Source: Oceanihabitans iliipiscarium | GTDB taxonomy: Bacteria; Bacteroidota; Bacteroidia; Flavobacteriales; Flavobacteriaceae | Assembly: GCF_042686125.1 (NCBI RefSeq) | Contig: NZ_JBHUOV010000002.1 | Coordinates: 1-64,000 of the forward strand | Direction of reading: 5' to 3' | Length of the DNA: 64,000 nucleotides | Shown: positions 35,512 through 44,743 of the stretch, piece after piece | Numbering within the stretch: the first letter of the stretch is position 1 | How the letters are laid out: every line of letters begins with the position of its first letter | Notes under the pieces: model-generated | Told to the model about the DNA's origin: nothing | Database searches by the model: none | What the model saw: only the letters and a program-made list of their open reading frames with translations | Position numbers and translations under genes: made by a program

Positions 35512-35910
35512 TCAATTCGTTTTTTTCTTCAGTTGATGAAGTTTATATATTTTTTTTGCCCATAGAATAGCTTCATCAAGTTCTTCAAAAATTTCAAAAG
35601 GTTTATTAACAAACATTTTTTCAATAGAAGCATTTGTTATGGCCATTCCTTTTGTTGACACGACTGCAAATCCAATTAGATTTTTAATTTTCATCGTTTC
35701 TTTATAGATAGCAGTATCTACAGCATACGAATGTTTACGATGAGTGATATAAATAAAAGGTTTGTTTTTAAAATGGGATTTTGCAAAATCGATAAGCACT
35801 TGAGAGGTGTCTACAGAAACGGTTACACCTTCATGCATAACAGTTATCATGTAGTAATCATGCAAAGTTGCAATTCCTATACCTATATCAATGTCAATAG
35901 TTTGTCCCAT
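35512..35910 (-). CDS. PFIYI-motif protein, copy 2 (SpoIIAA/STAS-like candidate)
   Basis: 132 residues, paralogue of the next gene: KPFIYITHRKHSYAV, IKNLIGFAVVST and PFEIFEELDEAILWA correspond position by position. The N-terminus differs and the end is lysine-rich. No catalytic motif. The pair with the DksA-like protein could be a small regulatory set; this is inference. Confidence 0.6.
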   Translation of the reverse strand: MGQTIDIDIGIGIATLHDYYMITVMHEGVTVSVDTSQVLIDFAKSHFKNKPFIYITHRKHSYAVDTAIYKETMKIKNLIGFAVVSTKGMAITNASIEKMFVNKPFEIFEELDEAILWAKKIYKLHQLKKKTN

Positions 35911-35996
35911 TATCAGATAAATTCATAGGTAAGTTACGAATTAATTGATAATTTTATTTTAGTTGAAGTGTGTTTTTTAATTAAGAACTCTTAAAA

Positions 35997-38537
35997 CTAC
36001 GATTCATGAGTTTTTTTAGCTTTTTCAATTTTAATTTTTAATTCTTTAGTTTTGCTATCTAAATCCATAATAATTTTATCACCTTCAGCAATTTGTGAAG
36101 CAATAATTTCTTCAGCTAAAGTATCTTCAATATACTTTTGAATAGCACGTTTTAATGGTCTAGCACCATACTGTTTATCAAAGCCTTTATCTGCTATATA
36201 ATTTTTAGCGGCTTTACTTAATTTTAAAGTGTAACCAAGGCTTTTAATTCTAAGAAGCAATTTCTCTAACTCAATATCAATAATTTTATTAATATCTTCT
36301 TTTTCTAAAGCGTTAAAGACAACAACATCATCAATTCTATTTAAAAACTCTGGAGCGAATGCTTTTTTTAGAGCATTTTCGATAACACCTCTAGCATTTG
36401 CATCTTCTTGTGCTTTTTGAGAAGCAGTTCCAAATCCAACTCCTGTACCAAAATCTTTTAATTTTCTAGAACCAATATTTGAGGTCATAATAATAATGGT
36501 ATTTCTAAAATCAATTTTTCGTCCAAGGCTATCAGTTAAATAGCCATCATCCAACACTTGTAGCATCATATTAAACACATCTGGATGCGCTTTTTCAATT
36601 TCATCTAATAAAACTACAGCATAAGGTTTACGTCTCACTTTTTCAGTAAGTTGTCCGCCTTCTTCATAACCTACATAACCAGGAGGTGCGCCCACAAGTC
36701 TTGAGATAGCAAATTTCTCCATGTATTCGCTCATATCAATTCTAATTAAAGAATCTTCACTATCAAATAATTGTGTTGCTAATACTTTCGCTAATTGAGT
36801 TTTACCTACACCTGTTTGTCCCAAAAATATAAATGACCCAATTGGTTTATTAGGATCTTTAAGTCCAGCACGATTGCGTTGTATGGCTTTTACAACCTTA
36901 GCAACAGCTTCATCTTGTCCTATTACTTTTCCTTTAATAAGTTCTGGTAATTGCGCTAGTTTGTTACTTTCGGTTTGAGCGATTCTATTAACTGGAACAC
37001 CAGTCATCATAGATACCACATCAGCGACATTATCTTCAGTAACCGTTTCGCGATGTAATTTAGTTTCAGCTTCCCATTTTTCTTGAGCTTCAGCAAGTTC
37101 TTTCTCTAGACGTTTTTCATCATCTCTTAGCTTGGCCGCTTCTTCATATTTTTGCTTCTTTACAACAGAAGATTTAGTGGCTTTTACATCTTCTAGTTGT
37201 TTTTCTAGTTCTAAAATTTGTTTAGGAACATCAATGTTTGTGATGTGCACACGAGAACCTGCTTCATCTAAGGCGTCAATAGCTTTGTCTGGTAAGAAGC
37301 GTTCAGTCATGTATCTATTGGTCAGCTTTACGCAAGCTTCAATAGCCTCGTCGGTGTACTCAACATTGTGATGGTCTTCATATTTAGCTTTAATATTGTT
37401 CAGAATCTCAATGGTTTCTTCAACAGAAGTTGGTTCAATAATGACCTTTTGAAAACGACGCTCTAAAGCTCCATCCTTTTCGATATACTGTCTGTATTCA
37501 TCAAGAGTTGTTGCTCCAACACATTGAATTTCACCACGTGCTAACGCAGGTTTAAACATATTTGAAGCATCTAAACTTCCTGTAGCACCACCAGCGCCAA
37601 CAATTGTATGTATTTCATCAATAAAAAGAATAATATCATCATTCTTTTCAAGTTCATTCATAACCGCTTTCATACGTTCTTCAAACTGTCCTCTATACTT
37701 TGTTCCTGCAACCAAGCTTGCTAGATCGAGAGTAACAACGCGTTTATTAAAAAGAATACGCGATACTTTCTTACTAACAATTCTATTCGCTAATCCTTCA
37801 GCAATAGCAGATTTACCAACACCTGGCTCACCAATAAGTAAAGGGTTGTTTTTCTTTCTTCGACTTAATACTTGCGAAACACGCTCAATTTCTTTTTCAC
37901 GTCCTACTACAGGGTCTAGTTTTCCTTCTTCAGCCATAGCTGTAAGGTCACGTCCAAAGTTATCTAAAACAGGTGTTTTAGATTTTTTATTGGATTTTCC
38001 AGTAGGAGAATTAAAAATATCTTTTGAAGCATCTTCGGCAGCAGCATCATCGTCTTGAAATTCAGCTTTTGGTTCTATATAATTATCGTCGTTAGTGATC
38101 ATAAATTTGAATTGTTCTTTAACATTATCATAATCCACTTTAAGTTTATTTAAAAGCTTAGTTGTAGGATCATTTTCATTTCTTAAAATACACAACAATA
38201 AATGTGCTGTGTTTATGGAATTACTTTGAAATAGTTTTGCCTCTAAAAAAGTAGTTTTTAGAGCACGTTCGGCTTGTCTTGTTAAGTGTAAATTTTTCTT
38301 CTCGTTAGACGCAACTGCCAAATTAGGATTTGCAGGACTTAAAATTTCTACTTTTCGTCTTAAGTGATTTAAATCAATTTCTAGAGCATTAAGAATGTTA
38401 ATAGCCTTTCCGTTTCCATCACGCAATAAACCAAGCATTAAGTGTTCAGTACCAATAAAATCGTGGCCTAAGCGCAATGCTTCCTCTTTGCTAAATGCAA
38501 TTACATCTTTTACTCTTGGTGAAAAATTATCATCCAT
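35997..38537 (-). CDS. clpC: Clp protease ATP-binding subunit ClpC
   Basis: 846 residues. Two N-terminal Clp_N repeats (FSKEEALRLGHDFIGTEHLMLGLL and ARQAERALKTTFLEAK-type region), AAA module 1 with Walker A GEPGVGKSA (about 236) and a UVR-type coiled region, AAA module 2 with Walker A GQTGVGKT (about 572), and a ClpB_D2 small domain. The C-terminus KTHES is ordinary. It unfolds proteins for ClpP. Its upstream has an AAAGGA site 8 bases before the ATG and a -33/-7 pair, TTTG-N21-TATTTTTA (38557-38589). Confidence 0.95.
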   Translation of the reverse strand: MDDNFSPRVKDVIAFSKEEALRLGHDFIGTEHLMLGLLRDGNGKAINILNALEIDLNHLRRKVEILSPANPNLAVASNEKKNLHLTRQAERALKTTFLEAKLFQSNSINTAHLLLCILRNENDPTTKLLNKLKVDYDNVKEQFKFMITNDDNYIEPKAEFQDDDAAAEDASKDIFNSPTGKSNKKSKTPVLDNFGRDLTAMAEEGKLDPVVGREKEIERVSQVLSRRKKNNPLLIGEPGVGKSAIAEGLANRIVSKKVSRILFNKRVVTLDLASLVAGTKYRGQFEERMKAVMNELEKNDDIILFIDEIHTIVGAGGATGSLDASNMFKPALARGEIQCVGATTLDEYRQYIEKDGALERRFQKVIIEPTSVEETIEILNNIKAKYEDHHNVEYTDEAIEACVKLTNRYMTERFLPDKAIDALDEAGSRVHITNIDVPKQILELEKQLEDVKATKSSVVKKQKYEEAAKLRDDEKRLEKELAEAQEKWEAETKLHRETVTEDNVADVVSMMTGVPVNRIAQTESNKLAQLPELIKGKVIGQDEAVAKVVKAIQRNRAGLKDPNKPIGSFIFLGQTGVGKTQLAKVLATQLFDSEDSLIRIDMSEYMEKFAISRLVGAPPGYVGYEEGGQLTEKVRRKPYAVVLLDEIEKAHPDVFNMMLQVLDDGYLTDSLGRKIDFRNTIIIMTSNIGSRKLKDFGTGVGFGTASQKAQEDANARGVIENALKKAFAPEFLNRIDDVVVFNALEKEDINKIIDIELEKLLLRIKSLGYTLKLSKAAKNYIADKGFDKQYGARPLKRAIQKYIEDTLAEEIIASQIAEGDKIIMDLDSKTKELKIKIEKAKKTHES

Positions 38538-38556
38538 AAATTAATCCTTTCTACTT

Positions 38557-38589
38557 TAAAAATACTAAAATCATATAACTAAAAACAAA
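38557..38589 (-). promoter_or_regulatory. Promoter of clpC
   Basis: On the minus strand TTTG (38589-38586), 21 bases, TATTTTTA (38564-38557), one mismatch to TAnnTTTG. The start would be near 38551, 14 bases before the ATG. Confidence 0.4.
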
Positions 38590-38799
38590 AACTATACCTT
38601 AAATTATATGTTATATGCTAATAGACGAAAAAATCTTTATAAAATCAAAATAATTAACAGCTTACTTATTAACTAAAAAAGAACCTAAAATTGTTAATAA
38701 AAAGTCGCAAAAAAACCAATTGAATGTCTTACTATGACTAATGAAAGTTTTATATTAGCGTGTTTTGAAAATAAGCGAATAATTTAATATATTTTATAT

Positions 38800-41352
38800 A
38801 TGGCAGAAGGAGAAAAACTCATTCCTATTAACATTGAAGATGAAATGAAATCGGCTTACATTGACTACTCAATGTCAGTCATTGTGTCACGTGCATTACC
38901 AGACGTAAGAGATGGATTAAAACCTGTACATAGACGTGTGCTTTATGGCATGCATGAATTGGGTGTTAGAGCAAATAGTGCACATAAGAAATCGGCAAGA
39001 ATAGTTGGTGAAGTTTTAGGTAAGTATCATCCACATGGAGATACTTCTGTATATGATGCAATGGTACGTATGGCTCAAGAATGGAGTTTGCGATATATGC
39101 TAGTAGATGGTCAAGGAAATTTTGGATCTGTTGATGGCGATAGTCCTGCAGCAATGCGTTATACTGAAGCACGTATGCGCAAAATATCTGAGGATATGCT
39201 TGCAGATATTGATAAAGAAACTGTAGATCATAAGTTAAATTTTGACGATACTCTTGAAGAACCAACCGTTTTACCAACACGTATTCCAGGGCTTTTAGTG
39301 AATGGAGCTTCTGGTATTGCAGTTGGTATGGCTACAAATATGCCACCTCATAATTTAACCGAAGTGGTTAATGGTACAATTGCTTATATCGATAATCATG
39401 ATATTGAAATTGATGAGTTAATGACTCATATTAAAGCACCAGATTTTCCAACTGGAGGAACCATTTATGGCTATGATGGTGTGAAAGAAGCATTTCAAAC
39501 TGGACGTGGACGTATCGTGATGCGTGGTAAAGCTAATATCGAAGAAGTTCAAGGACGAGAGTGCATCATTGTTACAGAAATTCCTTACCAAATTAATAAA
39601 GCAGACATGATTAAAAAGACTGCTGATTTGGTAAACGATAAAAAACTGGAAGGCATTTCGACCATTAGAGACGAGTCAGATAGAAATGGAATGCGTATTG
39701 TTTATGTACTCAAACGTGATGCAATTCCTAATATCGTCTTAAATAAATTGTATAAGTATACTGCTTTACAGTCGTCTTTTAGTGTAAATAATATTGCACT
39801 AGTTAACGGAAGACCACAATTACTGAATCTAAAAGAACTCATACATTACTTTGTTGAACATAGACATGAAGTAGTTGTAAGACGAACAACTTACGAATTA
39901 CGAAAAGCTGAAGAAAGAGCTCACATTCTTGAAGGTTTAATTATTGCGTCAGACAATATTGATGAAGTTATTAAAATTATTAGAGCATCATCAAATGCCG
40001 ATGAAGCAAGATCGAATTTAATTGAACGTTTCAAACTTTCTGAAATACAAGCCAAAGCTATTGTCGAAATGCGTCTGCGCCAGTTAACTGGATTAGAACA
40101 AGACAAATTGCGATCTGAGTATGAAGAGATCATGAAAACGATTGAAGACCTTAAAGATATTCTAGACAAGAAAGAACGTAGAATGAATATCATTAAAGAA
40201 GAACTTGAGGTTGTTAGAGATAAATATGGTGATGAACGTCGTTCATCAATAGAATATGCTGGAGGTGATTTAAGTATTGAAGATATGATTCCTAATGAAA
40301 AAGTAGTGATTACTATTTCTCATGCAGGATATATTAAGCGTACCTCACTTACAGAATATAAAACACAAAATAGAGGTGGTGTAGGTCAAAAAGCATCTAC
40401 AACTAGAAATGAAGATTTCCTAGAGCACTTATTTGTAGGTACAAATCACCAATACATGTTGTTCTTTACCCAAAAAGGGAAATGTTTCTGGATGCGAGTT
40501 TATGAAATCCCAGAAGGAAGTAAAACGTCTAAAGGTAGAGCCATTCAAAATCTTATAAATATTGAGCAAGATGATAAAGTGAAAGCTTTTATATGTACTC
40601 AAGATTTAAAAGACGAGGATTATATTAATAGTCATTATGTCATTATGGCAACTAAAAAAGGCCAAGTTAAAAAGACGTCATTAGAACAATATTCTCGTCC
40701 AAGAACTAATGGAATTAATGCCATTACAATCAAAGATGATGACATTTTATTAGAGGCAAAACTAACCACAGGAGAAAGTCAAGTCATGCTTGCCTTAAAA
40801 TCTGGTAAAGCTATTCGTTTCGAAGAAGCTAAAACGAGACCAATGGGAAGAAATGCTTCAGGTGTTCGTGGCATTAGATTGCAAAATGAAAAGACTGACG
40901 AGGTTGTAGGAATGATTGCTGTTGATGATATGGAAAGTAATATTCTTGTAGTTTCAGAAAATGGATATGGTAAACGCTCTAGCTTAGAAGACTACAGAAT
41001 TACCAATAGAGGAGGAAAAGGAGTTAAAACTATTTCTATAACAGAAAAAACAGGAAGTTTAGTTGCAATTAAGAATGTTACAGATGCCGACGATCTTATG
41101 ATTATTAACAAATCAGGTATTGCCATAAGAATGGCTGTTAAAGATTTGCGCGTGATGGGAAGAGCTACACAAGGTGTTAAATTAATTAACCTAAAAGGAA
41201 GTGATTCAATTGCAGCAGTTGCTAAAGTGATGCACGATGAAGATGAAGTTGAATTAGATGAAGATGGAAATGTTATAGTTGCTGAAGGTACTGAAAACAG
41301 TACACAAAATGAAGATGGCACAACTCTTGATATGAACCAAGAGGAAGAATAA
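38800..41352 (+). CDS. gyrA: DNA gyrase subunit A
   Basis: 850 residues. The catalytic tyrosine is Tyr121 (AMRYTEARM). The quinolone region reads HPHGDTSVYD: position 82, equal to E. coli Ser83, is Thr, and Asp86 equals Asp87. The C-terminal beta-pinwheel is complete, with blades ending in xGKRSSLEDYR and AIRMAVKDLR, but the GyrA box is QNRGGVG rather than QRRGGKG. An acidic tail (DEDEVELDEDGN) ends the protein. A TPR gene follows after 27 bases. The 262-base gap to clpC upstream holds no strong promoter I could fit. Confidence 0.96.
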   Translation: MAEGEKLIPINIEDEMKSAYIDYSMSVIVSRALPDVRDGLKPVHRRVLYGMHELGVRANSAHKKSARIVGEVLGKYHPHGDTSVYDAMVRMAQEWSLRYMLVDGQGNFGSVDGDSPAAMRYTEARMRKISEDMLADIDKETVDHKLNFDDTLEEPTVLPTRIPGLLVNGASGIAVGMATNMPPHNLTEVVNGTIAYIDNHDIEIDELMTHIKAPDFPTGGTIYGYDGVKEAFQTGRGRIVMRGKANIEEVQGRECIIVTEIPYQINKADMIKKTADLVNDKKLEGISTIRDESDRNGMRIVYVLKRDAIPNIVLNKLYKYTALQSSFSVNNIALVNGRPQLLNLKELIHYFVEHRHEVVVRRTTYELRKAEERAHILEGLIIASDNIDEVIKIIRASSNADEARSNLIERFKLSEIQAKAIVEMRLRQLTGLEQDKLRSEYEEIMKTIEDLKDILDKKERRMNIIKEELEVVRDKYGDERRSSIEYAGGDLSIEDMIPNEKVVITISHAGYIKRTSLTEYKTQNRGGVGQKASTTRNEDFLEHLFVGTNHQYMLFFTQKGKCFWMRVYEIPEGSKTSKGRAIQNLINIEQDDKVKAFICTQDLKDEDYINSHYVIMATKKGQVKKTSLEQYSRPRTNGINAITIKDDDILLEAKLTTGESQVMLALKSGKAIRFEEAKTRPMGRNASGVRGIRLQNEKTDEVVGMIAVDDMESNILVVSENGYGKRSSLEDYRITNRGGKGVKTISITEKTGSLVAIKNVTDADDLMIINKSGIAIRMAVKDLRVMGRATQGVKLINLKGSDSIAAVAKVMHDEDEVELDEDGNVIVAEGTENSTQNEDGTTLDMNQEEE

Positions 41353-41379
41353 AAAATAACTAATTTAATAAATTTAAAA

Positions 41380-42633
41380 ATGAAAAAACATGTCATTTTA
41401 GCTTTAGCACTAGGCTTCAGTATATTTAGTTTTGCGCAAAAGAAAGAGCTTAAAACTGCTGAAAAAGCGATAAAAAACAATAATTTTTCTGAAGCAAAAT
41501 CAATTTTAAATCAAGTAGAATCTATGCTTTCTAGTATGGATGAAAAATCAAAAGATAAGTTTCACTACTTAAAAGGTCAAGCATTATATGCTAATGGAGC
41601 TGGAACAGATGCCGACTTAAATATGGCGATTGATAACTTAAATATGGTTAATAGTTCATATAAAGTCGAAGTTCAAGAAGTAAAGCAAAACATGATTAAT
41701 TCGATTATTACAGAATCTAATAGTCACTATCAATCTAGTCAATATTCTGAAGCTGTAAAAGGTTTTGAGAAATTATATAAGCTTATCCCAACAGATACAA
41801 CCTATCTTTATTATGCAGCAGCAAGTGCAGTAAACGGCAAGGATTATGATACAGCTTTAAAGCATTATAATAATTTAAATGAGATAGGATATACAGGTGT
41901 TGAAAAAGAATATTTTGCGACCAATCAAGCTACAGGTGAAGAGGAAGTGTTATCTTCAAAAGATGAAAGAGATAACTATGTAAAGATAGGAGCTTATAAT
42001 AATCCAGGTGAGCGTCAAACCGAATCTAAAAAAGGTGAGATTATAAAAAATATTGCCTTTATTTATGTAAGCCAAGGCAAAACAACTGAAGCTTTAGCCG
42101 CCATCAAAGAAGCTCGAAAAAATGAGCCAAATGATGTTAGTTTAATTTTAACTGAAGCGAATTTATATCATGAAACAGGAGATTTAGATTCTTATAAAAA
42201 CTTGATAGAAGAAGCTATAAAATTAGATCCAAATAATTTAGATTTAGTTTTTAATTTGGGCGTTATATCATCTGATAATAACGATATAGAAAAAGCTAGA
42301 GAATATTACCAAAAAGTAATCGACTTAGATCCTACTTATATTAATGCGCAAACAAATATGGCTGCATTAATTTTAGGTGAAGAACAGAATATCATAGAAG
42401 AGATGAATAGCTTAGGAACTTCATCTGCAGATAATAAGCGTTATGACGAGTTAAAAGCTAAACGTGTAAACATCTATAATGAGGCAGTACCATATTTAGA
42501 AGCTGTATTAAAAATAGATCCTAAAAGTATTGATGTTGCTAGAACTCTAATGAATATTTATAGTGCAGTTGATAATACCGCAAAATTTGATGAAATGAAA
42601 GCGTTGGTTGATGCCTTGTCAGGAGGAAATTAA
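41380..42633 (+). CDS. Secreted tetratricopeptide-repeat protein
   Basis: 417 residues with a signal peptide (MKKHVILALALGFSIFSFAQ). TPR-like helices cover most of it; clear repeats are in KGFEKLYKLIPTDTTYLYYAAA, AFIYVSQGKTTEALAAIKEA and AREYYQKVIDLDPTYINAQTN. Probable periplasmic or outer-membrane scaffold. It follows gyrA by 27 bases, an order I recall in other Flavobacteriaceae, and ends with a terminator. Partners unknown. Confidence 0.82.
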   Translation: MKKHVILALALGFSIFSFAQKKELKTAEKAIKNNNFSEAKSILNQVESMLSSMDEKSKDKFHYLKGQALYANGAGTDADLNMAIDNLNMVNSSYKVEVQEVKQNMINSIITESNSHYQSSQYSEAVKGFEKLYKLIPTDTTYLYYAAASAVNGKDYDTALKHYNNLNEIGYTGVEKEYFATNQATGEEEVLSSKDERDNYVKIGAYNNPGERQTESKKGEIIKNIAFIYVSQGKTTEALAAIKEARKNEPNDVSLILTEANLYHETGDLDSYKNLIEEAIKLDPNNLDLVFNLGVISSDNNDIEKAREYYQKVIDLDPTYINAQTNMAALILGEEQNIIEEMNSLGTSSADNKRYDELKAKRVNIYNEAVPYLEAVLKIDPKSIDVARTLMNIYSAVDNTAKFDEMKALVDALSGGN

Positions 42634-42651
42634 GCGATATACTTATACATT

Positions 42652-42684
42652 AAAAAGCCACTTTTTAAAAAGTGGCTTTTTTTA
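42652..42684. terminator. Bidirectional terminator, TPR and NlpC/P60 genes
   Basis: Perfect 15-bp self-complementary arms AAAAAGCCACTTTTT / AAAAAGTGGCTTTTT, then more T. It overlaps the last codons of the converging gene. Confidence 0.9.
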
Positions 42685-43431
42685 TATTATTTTTTTTATA
42701 ACTCTTAGTTTATGAGTATGAATGCTTTTTTCTGCATTATAAATACCTGAGTGATCTAATCTATCAATTCTTACTTTTCCATGCGCATGAATGATATAAT
42801 TATCTTTCATGATGATACCAACATGAATAATTTGCCCTTCACTATTATCAAAAAAAGCCAAATCACCAGGCTCGCTTTCTTCAATAAAACTAAGCGCTTC
42901 TCCTTGTGTCGATTGCTGTGAAGCATCACGTAATAATTTATAACCATTAAGTTTATAAACCATTTGGGTAAACCCTGAACAATCAATCCCTAAAGGAGTT
43001 TTTCCTCCCCAAAGATAAGGTGCATTTAAATACAAAAAGGCCGTATCAATGATAGCCGCTTTAGGCTTAATAGAACTTATTGTATGGCCATCATGAGTAT
43101 GATTTAAAATAGACAATCCATTTAATGAAGATCCTAATGTAATAGGGTAGAGTTGTTTGTTTTGGTCTTGAACAAATTCAATTAAATCACTTGAAAGGAT
43201 TGGTTTTTCTTGGTGAAGCGATTTGTAGTCCTCTTGAGTGATTTCAACATATTGTTTATTATCAATCCACCCTTCATACTTATCAAATGCTAAACGAATT
43301 TTGCTCCATGATTTACGTTGTTCAAGTACTTTAAAATAATCACCATATAAAACTTGCGAAACGAGTTCGGTTTTATCAGAAGGTTCAAATCGTAAAGGAA
43401 CAATGCTTAAGTTACAAATTCCGTATTGCAT
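42682..43431 (-). CDS. NlpC/P60 family peptidoglycan endopeptidase
   Basis: 249 residues. An SH3-like N-terminal part (SIVPLRFEPSDKTELVSQVLYGDYFKVLEQ) leads into an NlpC/P60 domain with the catalytic Cys in GIDCSGFTQMVYKL, a His in GQIIHVGIIM and another in YIIHAHGKVRID. It cleaves peptide cross-links or dipeptides of cell wall. No signal peptide is visible, so it may act on recycled dipeptides in the cytoplasm, or the start is wrong. It begins 7 bases after the thiolase, so they share a message. Confidence 0.85.
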   Translation of the reverse strand: MQYGICNLSIVPLRFEPSDKTELVSQVLYGDYFKVLEQRKSWSKIRLAFDKYEGWIDNKQYVEITQEDYKSLHQEKPILSSDLIEFVQDQNKQLYPITLGSSLNGLSILNHTHDGHTISSIKPKAAIIDTAFLYLNAPYLWGGKTPLGIDCSGFTQMVYKLNGYKLLRDASQQSTQGEALSFIEESEPGDLAFFDNSEGQIIHVGIIMKDNYIIHAHGKVRIDRLDHSGIYNAEKSIHTHKLRVIKKII

Positions 43432-43437
43432 GTAATT

Positions 43438-44616
43438 TTAGTTTCGTTCAATAACAATTGCTGAAGCGCCACCACCACCATTACAGATTGCAGCAGCTCC
43501 AATTTTTGCGTTATTCTGTTCTAAAACATTTAATAAGGTAATTATAATTCTAACTCCAGAACATCCTAAAGGATGACCTAATGATACAGCACCTCCATTG
43601 ACATTCACATTGCTATCAGTTAATCCTAGAATTTTCATATTAGCTAAACCAACAACAGAGAAGGCTTCATTGAACTCAAAAAAATCAACATCATTAATCG
43701 AGATTCCAGCTTTATCTAAAGCTTTAGGCAGTGCTTTCGCAGGAGCAGTAGTAAACCATTTCGGTTCTTGTGCTGCATCTGCATAACTTTTTATAGTCGC
43801 AAGGGGTTTTAAACCAAGTTCATTAGCTTTTTCTCTACTCATTAATACCATCGCACCAGCACCATCATTTATTGTAGAAGCATTAGCTGCAGTTACTGTT
43901 CCATCAGGTGTAAAAGCAGGACGTAAAGCAGGAATTTTATCCATCTTTACATTTGTATATTCTTGATCTTTATTAACAATAATTGGTTCTCCACGTCTTT
44001 GAGGAACTTCAACAGGAACAACTTCATTGTCAAATTTACCTGCATCCCAAGCTGCGGATGAACGTTTATAAGACTGAATCGCATATGCATCTTGATCTTC
44101 TCTAGTGAATTCATACTCTGTAGCGCAAGCATCTGCACACACTCCCATTGCATTTTGGTCATATGCATCTACTAATCCATCACGCTGCATTCCATCTTCC
44201 ATTTTTGCTGGACCAAATTTAGTTCCAGTTCTAGCGTGGTAATAATGCGGAATTAGACTCATATTCTCCATTCCTCCTGCAACAACAATTTCATGGTCGC
44301 CTAAAGCAATAGATTGCGCAGCTTGCATGACTGTCTTCATTCCAGATGCACAAACTTTATTAATAGTAGTACAAGGTACAGTATCTGGTATTCCAGCATA
44401 AATTGCTGCTTGTCTTGCTGGTGCTTGGCCAGTTCCTGCCTGAACAACATTTCCCATTAAAACTTCTTGAACCATTTCTGGTTTTAAATTAATTTTATCT
44501 AAAGCTCCTTTTATTGCAATTGCACCTAATTTTGGAGCAGGTATTGTTGATAAAGCACCTAAAAAACTACCTATAGGTGTTCTGGCTGCTGATACTATTA
44601 CGACCTCTTTACTCAT
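43438..44616 (-). CDS. Acetyl-CoA C-acetyltransferase (thiolase)
   Basis: 392 residues, with catalytic Cys89 (NKVCASGMK), His348 (GHPLGCSG) and Cys378 (AICNGGGGAS), the same numbering as the Zoogloea biosynthetic thiolase. It condenses or cleaves acetoacetyl-CoA in the cytoplasm. A minus-strand TATTTTTG box at 44644-44651 lies 28 bases before the ATG. Only the NlpC/P60 gene is linked, so pathway assignment (ketogenesis or beta-oxidation) is open. Confidence 0.93.
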   Translation of the reverse strand: MSKEVVIVSAARTPIGSFLGALSTIPAPKLGAIAIKGALDKINLKPEMVQEVLMGNVVQAGTGQAPARQAAIYAGIPDTVPCTTINKVCASGMKTVMQAAQSIALGDHEIVVAGGMENMSLIPHYYHARTGTKFGPAKMEDGMQRDGLVDAYDQNAMGVCADACATEYEFTREDQDAYAIQSYKRSSAAWDAGKFDNEVVPVEVPQRRGEPIIVNKDQEYTNVKMDKIPALRPAFTPDGTVTAANASTINDGAGAMVLMSREKANELGLKPLATIKSYADAAQEPKWFTTAPAKALPKALDKAGISINDVDFFEFNEAFSVVGLANMKILGLTDSNVNVNGGAVSLGHPLGCSGVRIIITLLNVLEQNNAKIGAAAICNGGGGASAIVIERN

Positions 44617-44643
44617 TATTGAATGTGTTTAATTTTAATTCTG

Positions 44644-44651
44644 CAAAAATA
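44644..44651 (-). promoter_or_regulatory. Candidate -7 box of the thiolase gene
   Basis: Minus-strand TATTTTTG, full TAnnTTTG match. Confidence 0.35.
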
Positions 44652-44717
44652 ATCATTTTTTGGCATAAATGAATATGATTAACATTTTATAAATATTTAT
44701 AAAGCGTATATTTTATG

Positions 44718-44725
44718 TATTTTTG
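44718..44725 (+). promoter_or_regulatory. Candidate -7 box of the PgpH-type gene
   Basis: TATTTTTG, full match; its last three bases are the TTG that begins an overextended frame of the following gene, which supports the ATG at 44744 as the real start. Confidence 0.4.
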
Positions 44726-44743
44726 AAATACGATATTCTTTAT

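Noticed and set aside
44723..44743. Longer N-terminus of the PgpH-type protein
   Set aside because: It begins with a TTG inside the predicted -7 box; the ATG at 44744 gives MKDFINTLY before the first helix.
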